NCBI GenBank assembly: GCA_002110485.1
Contig: MOWL01000023.1
Location: 496,001 to 560,000 of the forward strand
Source: Emergomyces orientalis
Lineage: Eukaryota; Ascomycota; Eurotiomycetes; Onygenales; Ajellomycetaceae
Direction: 5' to 3'
Length of the DNA stretch: 64,000 bases
Shown: positions 58,500 through 64,000 of the stretch, one piece after another
Layout: each line of letters begins with the position of its first letter
How positions within the stretch are numbered: the first letter of the stretch is position 1
Made by a program: the position numbers and the translations under genes
Notes under the pieces: generated by a model
What the model saw: the letters and a program-made list of their open reading frames with translations, nothing else
The model's database searches: none
Told to the model about the DNA's origin: nothing

Positions 58500-60300
58500 G
58501 AATTAAATGCTACACCATGCAAACATCAGACTTGAAGTGTGTCAAGAAGCCATGGACTGTGCACAGTAGCCTTGTGCAGATGCATTATTGATGGAAAGGC
58601 ATGCTGCAGCATATGCTGTGTAGCTATTTTGATGACTGTTGCTGCAAAGGTGTCTACCTCCTCATCCATGAAGACAACCGGTACTTTATGATTAATTTTA
58701 ACAAGTCTGATGCTTCGAACAGCCACTTTCCACCACCAGACAAAGATATAGTGAGTGGCATGTCTGGTACAACCCTGGAAAAAAATGTAGCTCTTACAGA
58801 AACAGGAGAAACATTATTCCCCCCCTTCCCGAACAACAAGTGAGAACTACATGAAATATCAGAAGTCTAGAGCAGGGAAGAAGAGAAAGCAAGTGACACT
58901 TGAGCAGATTTGAGATAATGAAAGATTTTGTTTGTTGTAAATTACAATGAATTCAAAACCATCACTAAGCTCTTTTTGAAATGTAAATCTACTCTAAGCT
59001 TTATTGGCTGCTTTCGCAAGATGCAGCCGCCGAATCTACAATCTATCCACATATAAATTCAAACACACTCAATGCTATGGTGCTTGCTGAACCCCAAAAT
59101 TCCAAGAATTGATAAGATTTCAAGTTGGTCTTTTCACCTCAAGGACTGTCATTATCTGTGGCCGTTCACTTAAAAAATATGACATCCCCATGGCATCTTT
59201 TCTGTGGCTTTTTTACTCAGCATGGCGCCATCCCCTGATGAGTGTTGGCTTCTTACAGGCTTTTAATTTTGTGGCCTTCTCTACTGAGGTTATGGCGTCC
59301 CTCAGGGATTTTACTCCGGTGGCTAATAGTTCAAAAATGTGGCATTCCCAAGGGGCTTTACTTCCCGAGGGGAGCTGACACCACATGGGATTTCACTTTT
59401 TGTTGCCCTTTCACTCAGAATTCTGGCACTCCCCAAGGGGCTCACTTCCTCAAGAATGCCAACTCCGCATGGGACTCACCTCCTCAAGGAGCTCACTTCC
59501 TCAGGGATGCTGACACCGCATGGGACTTCAGTTTTTGTTGTCTTTTCACTCAGAATTCTGGCACTCCTCAGGGATGTCGGCGCCGCATGGGGTTCCATTT
59601 TATTGCTGTTATGTACAAGTTTGTGACACTCTCTAAGGGTTCGCCTTCATCAGCATTCTAGCAAATTCCCTAACTTCCTGTAGGGAACTATAGTTTTGGT
59701 CGTGGGGCACCACTTCACTGACTCCTGGGGGGAAACCATATTAGGGCGTTCCCAGCAGATGGGCAAGACATGAGCAACCCACTGCTTCAGTATCACCTAA
59801 TTAATGCAACAGAAGGCAGATGGATAAATGACTGTGTATTATAATATCAAATAAAAAATGAGTGGTTTGACATCACATCTTTCATTAATTGTGTGTTGAT
59901 GGTCAAGGATGTAATGTGCTCAGACAATTCTGTCATAGCATCATCTTCTCTCTTTGTTATTTCTTCTTCTTGCTTCTCTTTCATTTCTTCTTCTGCTTTC
60001 ACAACTGGAGCCTCGCATTTTCAGGGAGCCAGTTGTCTGGGAGATATGTTCCCATCACATAAAACACATGATGATCATATTTATTATTTCACCATACTTT
60101 ATCTCTGACATGATAAATCTTAAGGCTCTTTTCAACCTGCTGTGCCCCATATCAATAGGGAAGATTCTTCAATTCATCATGGGTCAACAGTTCTGTCATA
60201 GCCCCAGATTCCAAGATATTGTCTCTGCTGTCAGGTTTGATACCATCAGGAGGCTGAGGCCGGTTATTTGAGGTCCTGTCAACAGACAGCCGCTCGGGCG
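58500..60300. mobile_element. CpG-poor repetitive relic, unclassified
   Basis: CpG is scarce and TG/CA abundant, like the LINE block, and all frames are broken. At 59340-59620 imperfect repeats of about 135 bases recur (start TTCAC/GTTTTTGTTG, then TTTCACTCAGAATTCTGGCACTCC). No diagnostic protein motif was found. A step at about 60300 (TGTTAAGGGGGGCTGCAG) resembles a polypurine tract followed by an LTR start, but the partner repeat is not in view. Confidence 0.45.
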
Positions 60301-60781
60301 GGATGTTAAGGGGGGCTGCAGTCTTAGATGAGAAATCTATATAGAAGAATGAAGATAGGGTATCATTAAACCCCTACCAGAGGCATAGGTTTGGAAGGGC
60401 ACCTTCTGAAGAATGTCACCCAACACTGTGCAATAAACTGAAAGAGTGGATTGCTGCGCACCGGACAACAAAAGTTGACTGGGAAGTGGCGGAGGGCCCG
60501 GTTTCTTGTCTATCCATGCTGAGAATGTGCAGAGATGCAGAGTAGGAAGAGAATATTGGAAGAAGAAAAAAGATTTGGAGATGGGCAAAGGCTGGATTCA
60601 AGTGAGAGGGAAAGAGCCATTTATAGCCCTTTATACCTCAACCCCATGTTGGTTGGACTGGCTGCACTGTCTGTCAGCAATCCCTTCCACCTGGTCCTTA
60701 ATTACTGAAGGGAACGCCAGGGTGGGCTGATCTGATACCCATCTCACTGCACCCTCTTGCAAAAAGAGCACAGGGATGAAG
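60301..60781. other. Unassigned strip, possible LTR-like sequence
   Basis: Begins after the purine-rich TTAAGGGGGGCTGC sequence, contains GCAATAAAC (polyadenylation-like) near 60430 and no coding region. A solo LTR is possible but its ends cannot be fixed from one copy. Confidence 0.25.
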
Positions 60782-61063
60782 TCAGGGATGCTTCTGCACT
60801 GGTTCAGGCGCAGATGATTGGCTGTGGGTGTAGTTCTGTCTTTCCATTACGGTGAAAAACAGAGGGGGAAGGGGAGGGGGAATGAAGTGTTTACTTTCAA
60901 CTTCACTCCATTTTGTATAAGTGTAATTCTGCGGGGCTGGTAGAACAGCATCAAACCTTGCATCCAGATCTCGGGCATTCTTAATAAGTGGGCGTTTGAC
61001 AATCTGAGCGTTTGCCAGCCCAAGCAGCAGCGTGAATTGAAACAGGGAGGTGAGGATACCCAT
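60782..61063 (-). pseudogene. Truncated Con-13-like secreted protein (first exon only)
   Basis: The frame from ATG 61063 (minus) encodes a signal peptide (MGILTSLFQFTLLLGLANA) and a mature N-terminus aligning with the plus-strand gene at 62796: QIVKRPLIKNARDLDARFD against QIVKKPLVKNVNDFDSTFD, then YTYTKWS..ESKH in both. Similarity stops where the first intron begins in the other copy, and no later exons follow downstream to about 60300. It is therefore a gene fragment, in opposite orientation to the complete copy. Confidence 0.7.
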
Positions 61064-61205
61064 TTCGATCTCCTCAACTTTATAATGTTCCCGCCTGTTG
61101 TTGGCAAAAAGATATGAAAATTTAAGCACCTTCAACGAAACTCAAACCCAAAAAGTAGAATGTCGTGGGTGAAGTCAAACCCGGATGGCATTCAGGGCAG
61201 GCTCA

Positions 61206-61697
61206 TCAAGATATAAAAGCACTTCGCATGCGACTCAGGAAATTGGAAGAAAATTTTGTTTCCCATAATTCATGCCGATAGTGCAACAGACGGGCAAGGG
61301 CTGTGCGCCACCCATATTCATTAATCTCCTTGACAATCCGTGATTTGTACGGAGTAATTATCAACGGAATCACACAGCACGAAATTTCCGATAGCTCACT
61401 GGACTTGCACTCACTGCGACACGCAAGGGTGTCTGCATGAGGCAATAGGCTTGCAACCCTGCGGTCCCCTCGAAGGGCGACCCATCTGGCTGGGTGGTTG
61501 CTCGGTATGTAGACACTCTCCATCTCGCCCACCGAGTATGCTGACAGAGACCCGTTAAGTATAATCATGGCTGTGGGTGTCCATTGTAGAGTCACAGTAG
61601 AATCAAAGTCTACAAGTCTGGCGCATTCTCCAGAGCTTCTGGGCATTGCGAAAAGATGACTTGAAACAGCCATCATACATTCTTGAACTGTATTCAT
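61206..61697 (-). CDS. Hypothetical single-exon open frame
   Basis: A 163-codon frame starting MNTVQECMMAVSSHLFAMP, with no domain that I recognise and mixed composition. It lies between the two Con-13-like copies. It has an ATG start and no intron signals, and could be spurious. Confidence 0.25.
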   Translation of the reverse strand: MNTVQECMMAVSSHLFAMPRSSGECARLVDFDSTVTLQWTPTAMIILNGSLSAYSVGEMESVYIPSNHPARWVALRGDRRVASLLPHADTLACRSECKSSELSEISCCVIPLIITPYKSRIVKEINEYGWRTALARLLHYRHELWETKFSSNFLSRMRSAFIS

Positions 61698-62262
61698 TAT
61701 TTATCGACAGTCAGGTAGTCCATACTGCGTACGTCGTAAGCAGGCGTATGCTGGCACGTAACTGGGGGTGGAATCCTGCGGGGAATTAATAAAATTGATC
61801 GGATTCAGTCGCATGGCTTTAGCTAGAGGATTGATAAATTACCGCGCAGTTTGGCTAATCCACTGCTTCTAAAATTAATTGGGCTTAGTGTACACCGTTA
61901 TGTTAAGAAGAGTGTTTGACTATAGCCAGCTTGCTTCTATTTCCGTCAACCTCTTTTGACTACGTTGCAAGCCATATATTTTGTGTTTGTATATGTCGAA
62001 TTTTTTCGCGTATTATCAACATCCTTTTAAAACTGATTGGTATCAATACTACTAGTAGTCATCATGATGAGGAATAGTACACAGCTTGTACAACCCGTCT
62101 GGCCCCAGTGTTGTTCCAGGCCCATTGCCCCATGTATGTATGTACAGGCAGGTGACAAAAGTATCCGGTACTCTCCGTATTCAATGCGACACTACAAAAA
62201 TATATCTCCATCTTCAATTTTCAATTCTCCATGCCTCGAAGCCCTCTTACCCCTATAAATTC
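61698..62262. other. Gene-free stretch
   Basis: No coding evidence. The 3' part leads into the recombinase-like fragment. Confidence 0.35.
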
Positions 62263-62397
62263 CAATATAGTGATGCGGTTCGAAGTTTGATCTTCCAGCA
62301 TTCCGATCCTAAAACATTTCTTAAATACTATCTCCACCGAAAGGTGGACAAGGATGTTCGTGCGGTCGTTCAAGGCCTAGATCCGCAGGGCTACTAA
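62263..62397 (+). pseudogene. Possible C-terminal fragment of a DUF3435-type tyrosine recombinase
   Basis: A frame of 44 codons contains SDAVRSLIFQHSDPKTFLKYY followed by LHRKVDKDVRAVVQGLDPQ. The layout (hydrophobic helix, H-S/A, TF..YY, then R.VD.D..AVV.GL.PQ) matches the C-terminal end of fungal DUF3435 proteins, which belong to the tyrosine-recombinase group that includes Crypton- and Starship-type enzymes. The rest of the protein, including the catalytic arginine region, was not found upstream; the frame there is not protein-like. A TATAG acceptor-like site precedes the segment. Confidence 0.4.
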
Positions 62398-62795
62398 TTC
62401 AAAAAAACATCAATCCATGAGGAACACCAGGCCCCCAAGCTCAGATTCTGACAATGTCGCACTGCTAGAATCCTAGCTGCTCAACTTGGGAAGCTTTCAC
62501 TTCACCTTCTACTAGACCACCATGTTGCCTGTTGGTGTTCGCCGTTGCGGTGACATTGAGATTCTAATCTCACGGAGGATTCGATGGACAAGACGGGCGT
62601 GATGCAATTGGGGTGGGCACCTTGCCCTGCAACTGCTTCGTGCAATCTCAGCATGTATGAAAAATGCATATATACTCAGCTGAGCCCGCTCTAAAACCGA
62701 TTTTTTCCATTCCTTACACACTCCATCTTTACTTTTGAACATTCTTATCCGTCAAAGGCCATCGTTTGCCGTCTCCCTTTGCCTAGTAGGACAAG
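62398..62795. promoter_or_regulatory. Promoter region of the Con-13-like gene
   Basis: Non-coding, with TATATACT about 130 bases upstream of the start (near 62666-62673) and a pyrimidine-rich leader ending at the ATG 62796. Confidence 0.35.
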
Positions 62796-64000
62796 ATGGT
62801 CGTCCTCTCTTCACTATGCCCGTTGATGTTGCTTGGGCTTGCAAGTGCCCAGATCGTCAAAAAGCCACTTGTTAAAAATGTCAACGATTTTGATTCAACC
62901 TTTGACACTAGTCTACCCGCTGCGCAGAAGTATACTTATACTAAATGGTCTGCGGATGAGAGTAAACATTCCCGGCCCCCGCCAAACAGTTTTTTGCAAT
63001 GTAGTGTGGATGAGCCGTACACTAACCATCTCTACTTTTGCAGTTGACGAACGAGGGCTTCCGCCAGATAGTGCCTGGGGTGGAAGTTATTACGAGAAGG
63101 AGAGTTGGCATTATTGTAGAGATGACTTCTCCGTTTACAATGTTACTTATGCCGATGTACGACCTCCTCCCATTCCCTCCAATATGTTGCCCACATCGGT
63201 TCACGTACCCTCAGTTGCCTGACATGAGTTTACACTGTAGTGTCCTGAGCCCTGGCTTATTGGCCACTGCGCCAAAGCAGAGAAGAACAGAGAAACTACC
63301 TTTGACGTACTTGGTCGGCTTCCATCAAGTGGCCGCGGTGCAATCTCTGACCTTCTCAATGCAAATCTCCCACGAGGGTTGAGCTTCAGGGTTCAAAACA
63401 AGCATTCCATGATTGTGGGAGGAGGTTTTCGCCCGGCTGATGGCCTCAAATCAGCGCTGACAGCACTGTGGGTTGGTGGACCTGGGGTTCCCTATGAACC
63501 CTTTGTGAACGCAGTTAATGCTGATACCTGCGTTGCTGATGAGCAGGCTGCAGAGTCCTTGAAGCGGGACGGGTCATTGGCAGATGCAGTCGATAAAGGT
63601 TTTGTAATTGCGGCATATTTGAAGCTTGTCAAAGGCAATCCCCCATTTGACGCAAGCTGCATGAGCAATCAACTCAAAGTCCTTGGACCAATTCTGGATG
63701 AGAGGTGGGATGCACCAGGCCAGTGCCCGAACAAGAAAGCACCCGAACTCGTGAAGTACAAGTAAGAGAGCTCATCCCTCCGCTCTTCCCCTCTTCCCAT
63801 GACGCATTAGAAAAATTGTGATGATTAATAAATACATTAGAAGTGTTCTGTTCCCAGCTGGGATAGAGGTAATCAACAAGGATCCCGTCCCAGGTGCTAA
63901 GGCTGTTGAAGTTGCGTATTGGCCAAAGTCTCATGGCTATCCCGAATTTTGCTGGAATGAGGCTCGAGCACAGAGGTCAAATGAGGACCCAAGGCCCCGG
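62796..64000 (+). CDS. Con-13-like secreted protein (conidiation-specific family), partial
   Basis: Predicted secreted protein of the conidiation-specific Con-13 family. Exons 62796-63000, 63044-63156, 63241-63761 and 63841 onward; the gene runs off the right edge. A signal peptide (MVVLSSLCPLMLLGLASA) is followed by the mature N-terminus QIVKKPLVKN. Joins restore LQFDERGLPPDS and NVTYADCPEPWLIGHC. Further family-like parts are ETTFDVLGRLPSSGRGAISD, NADTCVADEQAAESL and DASCMSNQLKVLGP, with regularly placed cysteines. The frame would end at TAA 63763, but a GTAAGAG donor at 63762 and a TTAG acceptor at 63840 give another open exon to the edge (KSVLFPAGIEV), so I read an intron there. The enzymatic role is unknown. 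Confidence 0.75.

Noticed and set aside
1..64000. CRISPR arrays, operons or bacterial promoters
   Set aside because: No spaced direct repeats of suitable size; gene structure with spliceosomal introns is eukaryotic.

Overview
The window is nuclear DNA of a filamentous ascomycete. Most genes have several short GT..AG introns (about 45-150 nt) with CTRAY-type branch sites, the intergenic spaces are pyrimidine-rich, and the core genes (an Fta4 kinetochore subunit, an Mhp1-like protein, an ABCD peroxisomal transporter, a Con-13-like protein) are of Pezizomycotina type. CpG is strongly depleted in the transposon relics while CpA remains common. That pattern is known for repeats in Coccidioides, so I infer Eurotiomycetes, probably Onygenales and possibly Coccidioides or a close relative; no marker gene here proves the genus.

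Region 1 (1-28.2 kb) is a conserved housekeeping block: amino-acid permease (3.1-5.1 kb), a coiled-coil protein of unknown function (7.5-9.0, minus), kinetochore Fta4 (9.7-10.7, minus) divergent from a HAD-fold hydrolase (11.2-12.1), ribosomal protein uL18/RPL5 (12.6-13.8), an Mhp1-like leucine-rich-repeat protein of about 1235 residues (16.8-20.8), an intron-containing tRNA-Ser(UGA) (22.8), a peroxisomal half-size ABC transporter (23.9-26.2) and an MDR-family oxidoreductase (27.0-28.2, minus).

Region 2 (28.9-35.2 kb) is a transposon block: a decayed Tc1/mariner-type transposase, a scrap of a second LINE, and a nearly full-length Tad-type LINE with gag-like ORF1 and endonuclease/reverse-transcriptase ORF2. 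Both are CpG-poor and broken almost only by TGA stops. A CpG-rich, TATA-containing stretch follows directly (35.3-35.9).

Region 3 (36-56 kb) is an accessory island: a chromodomain/AT-hook protein, a 2EXR-domain protein, a calcineurin-like metallophosphoesterase, two divergent nucleotidyltransferase-fold proteins, a DUF7924 protein, an unknown three-exon gene, a BCS1-type AAA ATPase, a Myb/SANT-like protein and a C2H2 zinc-finger protein. Signs of recent reshuffling include a duplicated promoter in front of the Myb and zinc-finger genes, and one short 3' tail shared by the 2EXR and zinc-finger genes.

Region 4 (56-64 kb) is repeat-rich: an inverted repeat with a near-perfect 36-bp palindrome, short tandem repeats, CpG-poor relics, a possible tyrosine-recombinase (DUF3435-like) fragment, and two secreted Con-13-like paralogues. 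One paralogue is only a first exon (minus strand); the other is intact but runs off the right edge. I found no CRISPR array, rRNA gene or secondary-metabolite backbone gene. All exon joins were chosen by hand from splice signals and reading phase, without transcript evidence.
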